Origin: Legionella qingyii
Lineage (GTDB): Bacteria > Pseudomonadota > Gammaproteobacteria > Legionellales > Legionellaceae
NCBI RefSeq assembly: GCF_003184185.1
Contig: NZ_QHJG01000012.1
Coordinates: 51,656 to 115,655, forward strand
Direction of reading: 5' to 3'
DNA length: 64,000 nt
Each line of letters opens with the position of its first letter. Position 1 is the stretch's first letter. The position numbers and the translations under genes were made by a program. Positions 49,240 to 58,355 of this stretch are shown piece after piece. The notes beneath the pieces were generated by a model. That model was not told where the DNA came from and ran no database searches. It was given only the letters and a program-made list of their open reading frames with translations.

Positions 49240-51156
49240 CAATAACGTTATTGCTTGGTTTTGGGTTTGAAGATCAATTAAAGATAAATTGTTTGATGCG
49301 ATTAAAGATATAACGACTTTAGCAGGTGTTATGGGTATTACACACCTTCTTATTTTTCTTGGTCCACTTGATTTATAGTTTGATAGATTTTTAATAGCCT
49401 GATCAATGGCGTATAGTACACTGTTATCTAATTCTAGTAGAGAAAAAATAATCCATTTCGCAGAATCATCATTATACACACTGTATTCAGATATAATTTT
49501 TTTAATGGAGTCTGGAAGTTTTAACCTAAAATCAGGCGGGTTATCTAATAAACCTCGCTCATAAAGCATTAACTCATCAAATTTAGGAGAAGAGGAAGTG
49601 TAAATTATGTCGGGTACAGCTTCATGATTATCTGTAAAATTTGAATATTCTAATCTGGTATCTAGATACATCGAAAAAAGTGATAGTTCATCCCCATGCC
49701 AATCTTGTTCCAAGGATAAAATACAAAGTCTTCGTTCTATGTAATGTAAAAATGCTTCGGGAAATATATTTGTCTTTGTAATTAAATCCAAATCAGCTAA
49801 ACATATAGAAAAAGGAAAATTATTATCTTGGAAAAGTCCTAGTTCTTGTAATCGCTTCATTTCACTACCAAGCCCAGCTAAATGAAATAATGATAATGAG
49901 ATTGGATATATTTTTTGAATGGAGTTGCTAGCAAAACTTAATGTTCGGTCAGTTTCTGTTTCTTTAAACGTAACATGCTTGTTTGAGGCTATATATTTTA
50001 TGGTTCTTATATTCTGAGTAAAGGCTTCAACTATATTACCAATAATATCAGCTGTTAAGGTTTTTTTATTTCCCCTCTGTGACTCAAATCTAAATTGTTT
50101 AGATTTTGCTTCAAGCAATATTAAAAAGGGGCCAAATTTAACTGCAATATCAAGTTCAGCGATACCTGTCTTCTTTTCTGGATCGGGGTAGGTTAAATTC
50201 TCGAAAATACAATCTTGAGGAAATATCCTTTTTAAAGCATTCGCACCTTCTTTTTCAAGCCATTCTGCCCTATGTTTTTGATATCTTGCATAAAATTTTT
50301 TATCAGTCTTAGCTAATAAATTAAATTTTTCCCAAGCTACATCCATAAGATTTGATAAATGTGAAAACAAGACTTTTCCGCAAGTCAAAATGTACATAGG
50401 GTGTTTTTGAATAACAATATCTCCATGACAATCGCTTTTAGAAACTCCGATTAATTTTTTTAAGGCATATACTTCATCTGAAGTTAATAAATAATCTTCG
50501 AGGGCTATAGGCAATATTTTTGGCATTGAAAAAATTAGCTCTTTCAAAAAGCTATATGCATAGTCTGCATCGTGGTTTTCAGATGGTCTAGAGTTATTCA
50601 GAGCGCTTTTAAATTGATTTAACCATTCACCATAATGCTTTTCAAGATCATAAATTATGGATGATATTGTTCCAACTAACTTAGTTGGACATAAACCTGA
50701 TTTTTGTGAAAACCATTTATCAAAACGACCTTGAATCTCTAAAATCATTCGTTGTGTTTGTTCTGGGTAGGCATTGCCTCGAATAACCTCAGATGACATG
50801 CGTAAAATGTATTCAATAGATTCAATTTGATTATCATCCACGTGAGCCTCGCTCGGTGATATGGTATTAAATTGAACATATTCATCCAGTATGTCGTAAC
50901 ACTCAACAATCATTTGGGGAGTAGTAATTTTTTGAAATGAATCTCCAAAATTAGGTATAAGACTTTTGGCTAATGCTTCTAGCATAGCTGGATGCCTTCC
51001 GTATTTATCTCCAATTTGTAATTCTGGACTTAAAAAACATATGTAACCAATCATAACAGTAAGAAGTGTTTCAGCATCAGCTGAGCTAACTAAAGATTCA
51101 AGTTTTATCTTTGCTTTTTTTGCTTTTTCTTGCCAAAGTAATTCGATATTGTCCAA
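49201..51156 (-). CDS. Nuclease-like cargo protein, truncated by frameshift
   Basis: 651-aa protein not matched to a named gene. Residues about 318-352 hold a PD-(D/E)xK/NERD-like core: [22 protein letters not shown] (Asp then E-x-K). The rest is helical with several scattered aromatic blocks. The C-terminus INQSD ends at a premature stop: a SEC-C zinc tail lies immediately beyond in the -1 frame. Cargo of this kind next to a satellite attachment site is often anti-phage, but no defence activity is shown here. Confidence 0.75.
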   Translation of the reverse strand: MDNIELLWQEKAKKAKIKLESLVSSADAETLLTVMIGYICFLSPELQIGDKYGRHPAMLEALAKSLIPNFGDSFQKITTPQMIVECYDILDEYVQFNTISPSEAHVDDNQIESIEYILRMSSEVIRGNAYPEQTQRMILEIQGRFDKWFSQKSGLCPTKLVGTISSIIYDLEKHYGEWLNQFKSALNNSRPSENHDADYAYSFLKELIFSMPKILPIALEDYLLTSDEVYALKKLIGVSKSDCHGDIVIQKHPMYILTCGKVLFSHLSNLMDVAWEKFNLLAKTDKKFYARYQKHRAEWLEKEGANALKRIFPQDCIFENLTYPDPEKKTGIAELDIAVKFGPFLILLEAKSKQFRFESQRGNKKTLTADIIGNIVEAFTQNIRTIKYIASNKHVTFKETETDRTLSFASNSIQKIYPISLSLFHLAGLGSEMKRLQELGLFQDNNFPFSICLADLDLITKTNIFPEAFLHYIERRLCILSLEQDWHGDELSLFSMYLDTRLEYSNFTDNHEAVPDIIYTSSSPKFDELMLYERGLLDNPPDFRLKLPDSIKKIISEYSVYNDDSAKWIIFSLLELDNSVLYAIDQAIKNLSNYKSSGPRKIRRCVIPITPAKVVISLIASNNLSLIDLQTQNQAITLLKNTVIKPINQSD

Positions 51157-51348
51157 TTTAATTCCATTTCATGCATTTATTAAATAATTATATATGAGTT
51201 TTTATGGACAAAAACTTTATAGACTAGGGTGCGCGTTGATACAATATATTATGCCCAAGAAATAATAACTGACTATATCAAGCAATATTCTGGTACATGC
51301 AAGTAATTTGATCTAAACAATAATTAATCAATTGATAAACTTATGGCA

Positions 51349-51566
51349 TCAGGGAATAATGCACCAACCTTCTACTTTAAGGGTTTTTGCTATCCTAATC
51401 AGATTAAGGGTTGCTATATTGCGTTCACCACGCTCCACAGACCCCATATATCTGGATCCAGCCCAACTTCAGAAGCAAAAGACTCCTGAGAGTACCCCTT
51501 TTCTTTGCGGAGTTCCCTGATTCTTTCGCCTATTTTAATAAGTGCTGGATGTTTTTGCGCATACAT
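51349..51566 (-). pseudogene. XRE/Cro HTH regulator, frameshifted
   Basis: Starts MYAQKHPALIKIGERIRELR, continues KEKGYSQESFASEVGLD (HTH helices 1-2), then must shift frame to read RYMGSVERGERNIATLNLIR and IAKTLKVEGW. The span of 218 nt is one base short of a multiple of three, pointing to a 1-nt deletion near 51455. The domain is a typical about 72-aa HTH_3 repressor, probably once regulating the divergent 51653 gene. Confidence 0.75.
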
Positions 51567-51582
51567 TTAGAATATGCGCCCT

Positions 51583-51610
51583 ATACTCATAAAACCACGG
51601 CTATGAGTAT
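51583..51610. promoter_or_regulatory. Palindrome between divergent XRE pseudogene and secreted-protein gene
   Basis: ATACTCATA (51583-51591) and TATGAGTAT (51602-51610), perfect 9-bp arms with a 10-bp centre, 17 bp from the pseudogene start: a likely operator. Confidence 0.5.
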
Positions 51611-51652
51611 CATTTAGGGAGGCAATTCTCCAGCGAATATTGAGGACTATAA

Positions 51653-52102
51653 ATGAAAAAATTTATCTTATTGTTTATTGTATTTTTAACAATTGAAACA
51701 ACAAATGCAGCTGTTTTAAATTCCGGCCCATTCCCTTTTGACGGGGGTGAAAGCAAACCATACAGTTTTCTAAAGGTTATGATACCAAGAATTACTAAAG
51801 CAACATACGTGATTACTTGTGATATTATCAATCCTAATTATCAAAAAGAATATCCTGTTGTTCTTCAAATGAAACTTAATGTAGCCAATCAAAATCCATA
51901 TAAAATATATTTAAATGGGGCACAATTGTCTTCTCCCTATTATCAAGGGGAATTAAACAGAAATATTAATCATCTTATGATATTTCCCGTTGAAATAAAT
52001 GGGGGTGAAGCAGATTCCCATATTCAATTTCATAATTTAGATGATAGTGATACCGTCATAGTAAGCAATTGTGAAGCGCGATTTCTGACTTCGAGTTCAT
52101 AA
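51653..52102 (+). CDS. Secreted protein of unknown function
   Basis: 149 aa. Signal peptide MKKFILLFIVFLTIETTNA, then a beta-rich domain with two Cys (ITCDI, SNCEA) that could form a disulfide. No family recognised. It is divergent from the frameshifted XRE regulator and convergent with the satellite's minus-strand operon; probably cargo. Confidence 0.7.
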   Translation: MKKFILLFIVFLTIETTNAAVLNSGPFPFDGGESKPYSFLKVMIPRITKATYVITCDIINPNYQKEYPVVLQMKLNVANQNPYKIYLNGAQLSSPYYQGELNRNINHLMIFPVEINGGEADSHIQFHNLDDSDTVIVSNCEARFLTSSS

Positions 52103-52211
52103 AGACTAAATTTATAAATTAAATTTGACCTGGCAGACATTTCTGATAAACTGGCAACTGTCAGATCAAGTTATAACTACTACAACTGACAAAGACCCGT
52201 ATATCATCTCT

Positions 52212-52379
52212 TTAATTCAATCGATTTTCTAATTCATTTATACGCCGATTTAATTGATTAATTAACTTTCTTTGCTCTGCTTGAGCTGCTTTAGTCTCTC
52301 TCTCCCATAGTTTTTCTATGAGAAACACCGCCTCATCTTCTTGTCCATAGGCTAATAGTTGATCAATTTTCTTACGCAT
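52212..52379 (-). CDS. 55-residue helical protein
   Basis: Small charged protein MRKKIDQLLAYGQEDEAVFL, continuing in a heptad-like helix to ENRLN; a likely coiled coil. The ATG at 52379 follows GGAGAA with 6-nt spacing and overlaps the terS-like gene by 8 bp, so it is coupled to it. Function unknown; the position suggests a packaging or helper-interaction accessory. Confidence 0.65.
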   Translation of the reverse strand: MRKKIDQLLAYGQEDEAVFLIEKLWERETKAAQAEQRKLINQLNRRINELENRLN

Positions 52380-53007
52380 TTTCTTCTCCTGCATTAGTGG
52401 GGCGATTGATTTTCTCACCTTCTAATAATTTCGACATTCTTTCGTTCAAGTCGATAATTGCTATAGAGCTACTGTAATCTTTTAACATTCCTATTAAAAT
52501 TTTTGCCTCACCAGAAGTGATCTCTTGATTTCCCAATGCCCTGAAAACCTCTGCACTCATAGGAAGTAATATGTTTGCATCTTTAACCTCATCTGGAAAT
52601 TTCAGGCTTATAAAAGCATCATCTTTATTGCCATAAAGCCTTGGTATCAGTTTAGCAGCCAGCCATTTACGTGTGTCAATTCTAAGCCTAGAACGAGCGA
52701 TAAACTCACCATTGCAAACACGCACACCTTGTTCGTTAATTATTTCATCTTGTGTTGAATCATCAGCTATATCTATAATTTCATCCACTAAGGTTTCAAT
52801 TTGAGATATTTTGGCTTGCGCGTATTGGGTGTAAAATTCAGGATATTTATAACGCCATTTGTTAATGGTGGTTTTATCTGGCATATCATCATACATAGAA
52901 CAAAGCTGTTTCAGCCCAACTTCATGAGTGGCTACCCGTTCGCAGATTAGGTTTACTAATTCTTGATTATAAATCGTTGGTCTTCCAACTTTCTTATTTA
53001 AATCCAT
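52372..53007 (-). CDS. Terminase small subunit-like DNA-binding protein
   Basis: 211 aa. N-terminal VGRPTIYNQELVNLICERVA and MPDKTTINKWRYKYPEF form the HTH seen in phage terminase small subunits of this type; the DEIIDIADDSTQDEI and RLRIDTRKWLAAKLIPRLYG blocks complete the family pattern. A strong AAGGAG precedes ATG 53007. In satellites a dedicated TerS redirects helper packaging to satellite DNA. No large subunit is present. Confidence 0.85.
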   Translation of the reverse strand: MDLNKKVGRPTIYNQELVNLICERVATHEVGLKQLCSMYDDMPDKTTINKWRYKYPEFYTQYAQAKISQIETLVDEIIDIADDSTQDEIINEQGVRVCNGEFIARSRLRIDTRKWLAAKLIPRLYGNKDDAFISLKFPDEVKDANILLPMSAEVFRALGNQEITSGEAKILIGMLKDYSSSIAIIDLNERMSKLLEGEKINRPTNAGEENA

Positions 53008-53032
53008 AATTGCTACTCCTTTTAAGAAAATA

Positions 53033-54859
53033 CTATTTGCTATTTAATACGGAAAACTCAACAAACTGCTTAGCTTTATGGCCAGGTTTACCGAGGTATT
53101 GAAATGATTGCCTATCAAACCATAATGCGGTTTTACCTTCCCATTCTCCATTGCGTTGTTTATCACAACGCAAAATACAATCGCACTCCTCCAGCTTTGC
53201 AGATTGTCTTGAATCGAGAGACATTCCATTTAATTGCATTTGTGCAATTTCTTCTTTGGCTTTGTTGCGCCACACTGTAAAACAATTGTCTGCTAAATCT
53301 GTAATAGCCCCGGTACCTTTACAATCTAATTTTGATGGCATTTGAGTTTCATCATTAGATTTACGGGGATGAACTACTATATGAACATGGCAATTATACT
53401 GGTTTTTGAAGTCACAAATTTTCTCGATAAATGCTTTTTGTGCTTTAAAATCCTCTTCATCTATTCCACATTTCATGAAGGAATCAATTACAAATACATC
53501 AATACCATAACGTTGGTGTGCATAAAGAAATACTTCAAGTAATCGATCTGACTTTGCTGTACCCACAAGGTCGAATAACCACAATTTATCTTCATACCAT
53601 TCAAGAATTGCGCGAATATATTCTGGGGTTGGTTCAGCAAGACCTGCGGCTTGACGAGTTAATCTCTTTAACAATTTTTTAGGTTTTATTTCAAGGCTAG
53701 CAATACACACCCTCGCACCTTGTTGCATTGAAGACAAAATTATATGTCCTAACAATTGAGATTTTCCATGACCATTAATACCAGTCCAGATTGAAAGTTC
53801 ATTAGGCCGAAAGATAATTTTATTTTGAATATATTGCCAGGGTGGGTTATAACCAAGCATTGTATGTGTATTGGGATAGAACTCCTCGATGACTTCTTCT
53901 GTATATAAACTTGCAGAGCGCAGCTCTTCGGGATCTAATGTGCGTGCTTCATCAAAACATTTTTTGATTTGCTCTTTTATTATTCTTTTTTGTAAACATT
54001 CATTAGCATCTTTGTATGGCAGTTTTACAATACGGCAACGATGGCGACCTAAACGCTCGATTAATTCGAGAGTTGCTGTTTGTCCTTCTCTATCATTATC
54101 CAAACAAAGGTTTATTTCATCAAAAATTGCCAGCCGATCAAATTCGTATTCAAGCCATTTTTGTTTATTACCACCTCCACCGCCGAAGGGAACTGAAAGA
54201 GCGGGAAAACCATATTGATATAAGCTCATTGCATCAATTTCGCCCTCACAAAGAGTGATTGTTCTGGAGTTATTAGGTATTAAATGCCAGCCAAACAAAC
54301 ACGGTTCACAATTTGGCTCAACGACAATTTGTTTTTTTCCATTAACTCGAATTAAACTAAGCTGTTTTACAAAAATAAGCTCATCTTCTCGCCAGTAAGG
54401 AAAAATAATATTATGACCTGCCTCCCCAACTTTATAAGCTTTTATGGTTTCAGAGGTTAATTTCCTTTCATTTATTAAATAATCCATTGTTGGTGAATTT
54501 TGTTTTACTGGGGAAGTATTTTTTAAAATCGGTTTAACAAATTTTAAGGTGCTATGAGCTTCAAATTTGGGTGTTGATATACCTAGATAGTGGCTTGCTT
54601 CTTTAAGGGCTTCAGAGATCTTTGAATTACGTTTAATCGCCCAAAGGTCAAGTAAATCACCTTTCTCACCCGTTGCAAAATCGCACCATACTCCGGCTTT
54701 ATCACCCACTAGATGTACCTTTAGAGACTCACCAGACTCACCATTAATACTTCCTGTACACCATTCACTACCTTGTCGTTTTCCATTGGGTAATAAATAT
54801 CGAGCTATCTCTTCAGCACGTTGCGCTAACATTACCGATATTTGTCTAAAATTATTCAC
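53033..54859 (-). CDS. Phage-type primase-helicase (TOPRIM plus DnaB-like)
   Basis: 608-aa replication protein. N-terminal primase-like region (about 1-80) without the usual four-Cys zinc finger; TOPRIM (about 195-270) with LCEGEIDAMSLYQYG and CLDNDREG; RecA-like helicase (about 330-560) with Walker A GINGHGKSQLLG and Walker B DVFVIDSFMKCG. It resembles T7 gp4-type fusions used by phages and satellites for autonomous replication. The start is GTG 54859 (8-bp overlap with the upstream gene); ATG 54832 is an alternative. Confidence 0.88.
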   Translation of the reverse strand: MNNFRQISVMLAQRAEEIARYLLPNGKRQGSEWCTGSINGESGESLKVHLVGDKAGVWCDFATGEKGDLLDLWAIKRNSKISEALKEASHYLGISTPKFEAHSTLKFVKPILKNTSPVKQNSPTMDYLINERKLTSETIKAYKVGEAGHNIIFPYWREDELIFVKQLSLIRVNGKKQIVVEPNCEPCLFGWHLIPNNSRTITLCEGEIDAMSLYQYGFPALSVPFGGGGGNKQKWLEYEFDRLAIFDEINLCLDNDREGQTATLELIERLGRHRCRIVKLPYKDANECLQKRIIKEQIKKCFDEARTLDPEELRSASLYTEEVIEEFYPNTHTMLGYNPPWQYIQNKIIFRPNELSIWTGINGHGKSQLLGHIILSSMQQGARVCIASLEIKPKKLLKRLTRQAAGLAEPTPEYIRAILEWYEDKLWLFDLVGTAKSDRLLEVFLYAHQRYGIDVFVIDSFMKCGIDEEDFKAQKAFIEKICDFKNQYNCHVHIVVHPRKSNDETQMPSKLDCKGTGAITDLADNCFTVWRNKAKEEIAQMQLNGMSLDSRQSAKLEECDCILRCDKQRNGEWEGKTALWFDRQSFQYLGKPGHKAKQFVEFSVLNSK

Positions 54860-55529
54860 GACCTACCCCCGACATTATATTTGTTGTATCGAATGATTTT
54901 TTTTGTTGAGAAAACTTCGCTGCATTTCTTAACCATGTATGAAAAGCCATTCCCCAATCAGAAAATTTACTTCCTTTAGCGATATGATGTTCCTTGAAGT
55001 GTTCAAATTCAGAGTCGATATCTAGACTTAATCCATTTGCTTTTTCTCGGTGTGATTCATTTATCGCGAACTTTTGAGGAAAAGTCTTTTTTATAGTTTT
55101 AACCCGTAATTTTTTGTTGGCTAATAATGTATATTGCTTGATGTTATTACTGATGTTATTAGGGGGGCTATTAGCACCAGGTGTCCCTGCTGATGCCACT
55201 AGGTGGATAGTGCTATTTGCTACTGGTGGCTGTGAGCACCCAGTGCTATCGGCACTAGGTATTGTTAATTGATAATGGTTACTAGACCCTGTCGTACGCA
55301 ATATTTTTATTAGATATTTATTCTCTAAAGACTTCAGAGTACGTTTTACTGAATCGGTGGACATACCACAATCTATAGAAAGTGATTGATGAGACGGAAA
55401 ACAGCTTGTTTTATTACCCATATAGCTAGCTAACATAACAAGCAATAACCTTTCATAAGCATTTAACATAAATGCATGAGAATGTTCCTGTCTTAAAAAT
55501 CTATCGACTACAATTTGAGCTTGCATCAT
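54852..55529 (-). CDS. HTH replication-type protein
   Basis: 225 aa. Residues about 25-95 form a winged HTH (LLLVMLASYMGNKTSCFPSH, then SMSTDSVKRTLKSLENKYLI-type helices). A low-complexity Ser/Asn linker (about 100-140) and a C-terminal FSDWGMAFHTWLRNA motif typical of phage O-like/DnaT-like replication proteins follow. It starts at tandem ATGs (55529, 55526) overlapping the upstream small gene by 4 bp and overlaps the primase gene by 8 bp. Confidence 0.8.
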   Translation of the reverse strand: MMQAQIVVDRFLRQEHSHAFMLNAYERLLLVMLASYMGNKTSCFPSHQSLSIDCGMSTDSVKRTLKSLENKYLIKILRTTGSSNHYQLTIPSADSTGCSQPPVANSTIHLVASAGTPGANSPPNNISNNIKQYTLLANKKLRVKTIKKTFPQKFAINESHREKANGLSLDIDSEFEHFKEHHIAKGSKFSDWGMAFHTWLRNAAKFSQQKKSFDTTNIMSGVGRE

Positions 55530-55684
55530 AACTCTGCTCTTAAACGTTGAACCCCGATAAAAAAATTCCGTTTAATTTCCTCACTAGACTTCTGACCGGA
55601 ATAACAATCAGATATCATTTTGTCAGCGAGTAAAATCAACTGTGATAAAAAATAATCGCGATCCAAATGCGTTGTTTTCTTCAT
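55526..55684 (-). CDS. 52-residue protein in satellite operon
   Basis: MKKTTHLDRDYFLSQLILLA, then DKMISDCYSG to RLRAEL. It begins 2 bp after the alpA stop with a GAGGGGG ribosome site inside the alpA 3' end, and its stop overlaps the next start by 4 bp. Tight coupling on both sides makes it a real gene. Mostly helical; function unknown. Confidence 0.7.
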   Translation of the reverse strand: MKKTTHLDRDYFLSQLILLADKMISDCYSGQKSSEEIKRNFFIGVQRLRAEL

Positions 55685-55686
55685 TA

Positions 55687-55911
55687 TCAACCCCCTCTTA
55701 CACCGTCGTTTATCAATTGACGTATTTCTTCAACTCGCCAAACAGTAATACGCGGACCTAACTTTGTAGGCTGAGGAAAACGGCCGTTTTTAACACCCTC
55801 CCACCATGAAGATTTACCAATAGGTATTATTGGAGGAACAGGTGGATTAGCTTTGGGATTACCCAGTATTTGCGATAAACGCAAATAGCCAGTTTGCGGT
55901 AGTTGATTCAT
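55687..55911 (-). CDS. AlpA-family excisionase/regulator
   Basis: 74-aa MerR-like winged HTH. LRLSQILGNPK, the IPIGKSSWWEGVKNGRFPQP recognition block and ITVWRVEEIRQLI are AlpA signatures. In P4-like elements and Gram-negative PICIs AlpA activates integrase/replication genes and promotes excision. An AGGAG lies upstream. Its promoter region (55912-56070) contains repeats that may be its own sites. Confidence 0.85.
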   Translation of the reverse strand: MNQLPQTGYLRLSQILGNPKANPPVPPIIPIGKSSWWEGVKNGRFPQPTKLGPRITVWRVEEIRQLINDGVRGG

Positions 55912-55923
55912 TAAAAGTCACTC

Positions 55924-55978
55924 CTGTCTGTTGATGTTCTAAACAGTTTAAAAACTATTTTTTTGACTAAACAGACAG
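55924..55978. promoter_or_regulatory. Repeats in the alpA promoter region
   Basis: Inverted arms CTGTCTGTT (55924-55932) and AACAGACAG (55970-55978), plus the direct repeat CTAAACAG at 55939-55946 and 55967-55974 (28-bp period): likely operator sites. Confidence 0.5.
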
Positions 55979-56070
55979 AAGGGTTAGGTAGGTTTCTCGA
56001 AAAACAGGGGGGTAAGTTAATAGAAGCCTAGTAAATATAAGAGCTATCTAAGGGGGTAGGTTTTTTAAAT

Positions 56071-56979
56071 TTAATTTAAAATTTCTGCTCTTCCGCCCTT
56101 TTTACCTTTTTTAGTATTAATAACCGTTGCTATTCGCTCCTTAGATTCTTTTGAAAAGCATTTAGGATAAAGCTCTTCTATTAGCAACAAAGCTTGTTGT
56201 TTAAAAGAGAGACTTTCATTACGATTATTTATAACAGCTCTGTAAACATTGTTAGCTGCATCTAATTCTGGGGCATAATTCTCACATCCGTGATCCATTT
56301 GAAGGGGATTATTTTTTAGCTCCTCATGAGATAAATGTAGTTTGTCATTCATAACTCGTTGTAATTGTATTATTTGATCTTTTTTATCAAGTAGTTCAAT
56401 TGATTGCGTGTATAGTGTTTGCCAATCGGCAATCTGAGCACCTATCTCTTGTACTGCTTCTTTTAATTTTAGAGGTATGTCAAATTGCATTCTTTCTGCC
56501 CATGCTAAAAATTTACCAGGTGTTATAGGATCAGGAAGTTGGCCAGCGCTATTATAATTTAATGCTAATTCTTTTATTTCTTCGAATTTTTTTACTAATG
56601 GCGATAAATGAGAATACATTTTTATGTTGTCCCATTTAATTTTTCCCGGATCTTTACCAAGAATTAAGGTAATCCCTTCTTCAATAGACCATAGTGCTTT
56701 TTTTCCAAAATAACTAAAATCAGCATTATAATATGGTTGATGAAAAAAAAGTTTTTTTTCATCATTTTCACGTTGCTCTCTTTGCTTTACAATTTCCTCA
56801 TTGTAAAGTCTTTCAATCTCTTCTGCCCCAAGCTTTATCAAATCTGCTCGTATTTGCTCTTTAGGTATTGTTTCATAAGATACCTTCGTCTTATCCGATT
56901 TATCTAAAGTAGAGCAAATTGCCGCAGGCTGAATCTTTACTAAATAATCTATCTTTTTAATCAAAGCATCAACATCCAT
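56071..56979 (-). CDS. Unknown satellite protein between int and alpA
   Basis: 302 aa, not recognised. An aromatic-rich core (FHQPYYNADFSYFGKKALWS, about 85-105) and ITLILGKDPGKI are followed by a helical region and a basic tail KKGKKGGRAEIL. It reads as soluble and cytosolic. ATG 56979 has AAGGA 8 nt upstream; a GTG at 56997 overlapping the integrase stop would add six residues. It is cotranscribed with int. Confidence 0.75.
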   Translation of the reverse strand: MDVDALIKKIDYLVKIQPAAICSTLDKSDKTKVSYETIPKEQIRADLIKLGAEEIERLYNEEIVKQREQRENDEKKLFFHQPYYNADFSYFGKKALWSIEEGITLILGKDPGKIKWDNIKMYSHLSPLVKKFEEIKELALNYNSAGQLPDPITPGKFLAWAERMQFDIPLKLKEAVQEIGAQIADWQTLYTQSIELLDKKDQIIQLQRVMNDKLHLSHEELKNNPLQMDHGCENYAPELDAANNVYRAVINNRNESLSFKQQALLLIEELYPKCFSKESKERIATVINTKKGKKGGRAEILN

Positions 56980-56996
56980 CACTTGAATTCCTTTCA

Positions 56997-58334
56997 CTAT
57001 TTAAATTTAATCAATGCTGCAGAACTAATTGGTTTTACATTATTCGGTTCTTGTGCAATCTGGTGCTTAACTAAATTTCCCCAGTTTGCCCATGCCTCCT
57101 TTTGTTCCTCTGCATAAACTGCTCGTTGATAAGTAGCAACCAACTTATTCAAAGGCTGATGATTTAACATTTTCTCAATTATATGTGGTTCTGTTTTTAA
57201 ATGTTCTCCCCATGCCGTAGCAGCTGCTCTTCGAAGATCGTGGACACTAAAAGATGGTATGTCCGCTAAAGGAGCATTTGAAGCTAATTTCTTTTTTGTA
57301 CCTTTAGACTTACCACGTAACCGTGCAATCGCACCTGTTAACGTATCTGTATGTATATGACCGCCCTCTTCATAACTCCCTGTATCAAAAACGAATAAAG
57401 AATGCCCTGAAATCGGCAATAACGATTGCAGAATTTCAACAGATAGAGAAGAAAGGTAAATTGTATGTGCTTGGCGATTTTTTGTTCTTTCTGATGATAG
57501 CACCCAAATTCCTTCGTTAAGATTTAATTCGTCCCAACGCATAGCGGCAACTTCACCTCGACGCGCACCTGTTAAAATGAGTAATTTAATAGCGCTAGTA
57601 AGAACAATAGACATAGATGAGATTTCCACATATGGCAATTGGGTTGAACTACTTGCTTGATCCAATGCTTGCCACAATCTACGTAGTTCATGTAATGACA
57701 ATACCCTATCACGTGGTTTACTAGCCGTTGCAGCAAAGTCTTTAGGTTTAAGTAATCGTGCTGGATTTTGATCAATTAAATGACGTGTAAGGCCATAATC
57801 CATCATTAAATTAAGAGAGGATAATGCTTTCCTAGTTTCTTCTTTAATTCCTTTATGGGTCATGACATCCAGTGCCATAGATAAATGAGCGCGTGTTACA
57901 TCTTTTGCTAATAAGCCAGCTAATGGTTTTTGCAGATGCAACCGCCATCGATCTTCATGACGTTTGAGCCAAGTATTCGTTACTCGTTGAGTGCTCTTTT
58001 CGAATTCAATCCAGCGCTCAAATAAAACCTGCATCGTGATTGCTTGCATATTTTCAGCAATCACAGCAGCCTTTGCCGTGCGTGGATCAATGCCGCTATT
58101 TACAAATGCTTGTAATTCTCTAATTTTATCACGTGCTTCTTTTAAACTAAGTTCTTTAGGAGTACCAATGGTCATACGCACTAAACGTTTATCGCCGGGT
58201 AAGCTATATGAGAAGAGCCAGCTTTTTGCCCCACTTGAGCGAACTCGCAAAAAAAGACCTTCACCGTCATGCAGCTTGTATTCTTTATCACGAGGAGCTG
58301 CTTTTTCTACAGCTTTAGCAGTTAGTTTTCCCAT
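56997..58334 (-). CDS. Tyrosine-type site-specific integrase
   Basis: 445 aa, P4-type: N-terminal DUF4102 (MGKLTAKAVEKAAPRDKEYK, then DGEGLFLRV), SAM-like core-binding domain (about 95-190) and catalytic domain with Arg in LTGARRGEVAAMRW, HDLRR (H-x-x-R) and the nucleophile Tyr in VATYQRAVYAEE. This family targets tRNA 3' ends, matching the tRNA-Arg repeats. Unusually it is near attR, with rhuM between it and the site, and about 10 kb from the intact tRNA. Confidence 0.95.
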   Translation of the reverse strand: MGKLTAKAVEKAAPRDKEYKLHDGEGLFLRVRSSGAKSWLFSYSLPGDKRLVRMTIGTPKELSLKEARDKIRELQAFVNSGIDPRTAKAAVIAENMQAITMQVLFERWIEFEKSTQRVTNTWLKRHEDRWRLHLQKPLAGLLAKDVTRAHLSMALDVMTHKGIKEETRKALSSLNLMMDYGLTRHLIDQNPARLLKPKDFAATASKPRDRVLSLHELRRLWQALDQASSSTQLPYVEISSMSIVLTSAIKLLILTGARRGEVAAMRWDELNLNEGIWVLSSERTKNRQAHTIYLSSLSVEILQSLLPISGHSLFVFDTGSYEEGGHIHTDTLTGAIARLRGKSKGTKKKLASNAPLADIPSFSVHDLRRAAATAWGEHLKTEPHIIEKMLNHQPLNKLVATYQRAVYAEEQKEAWANWGNLVKHQIAQEPNNVKPISSAALIKFK

Positions 58335-58355
58335 CTATTTTCCTATAATCAACTT

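Noticed and set aside
49201..49240. Programmed -1 frameshift site at the end of the nuclease-like gene
   Set aside because: The sequence TTG AAA AAT is not a classic X-XXY-YYZ slippery heptamer and no clear downstream stimulatory hairpin was seen; an indel in the A tract is simpler.
52103..52211. Short repeats (CTGGCAGA/CTGTCAGA) between convergent genes
   Set aside because: Imperfect and short; could be a weak terminator but not supportable.
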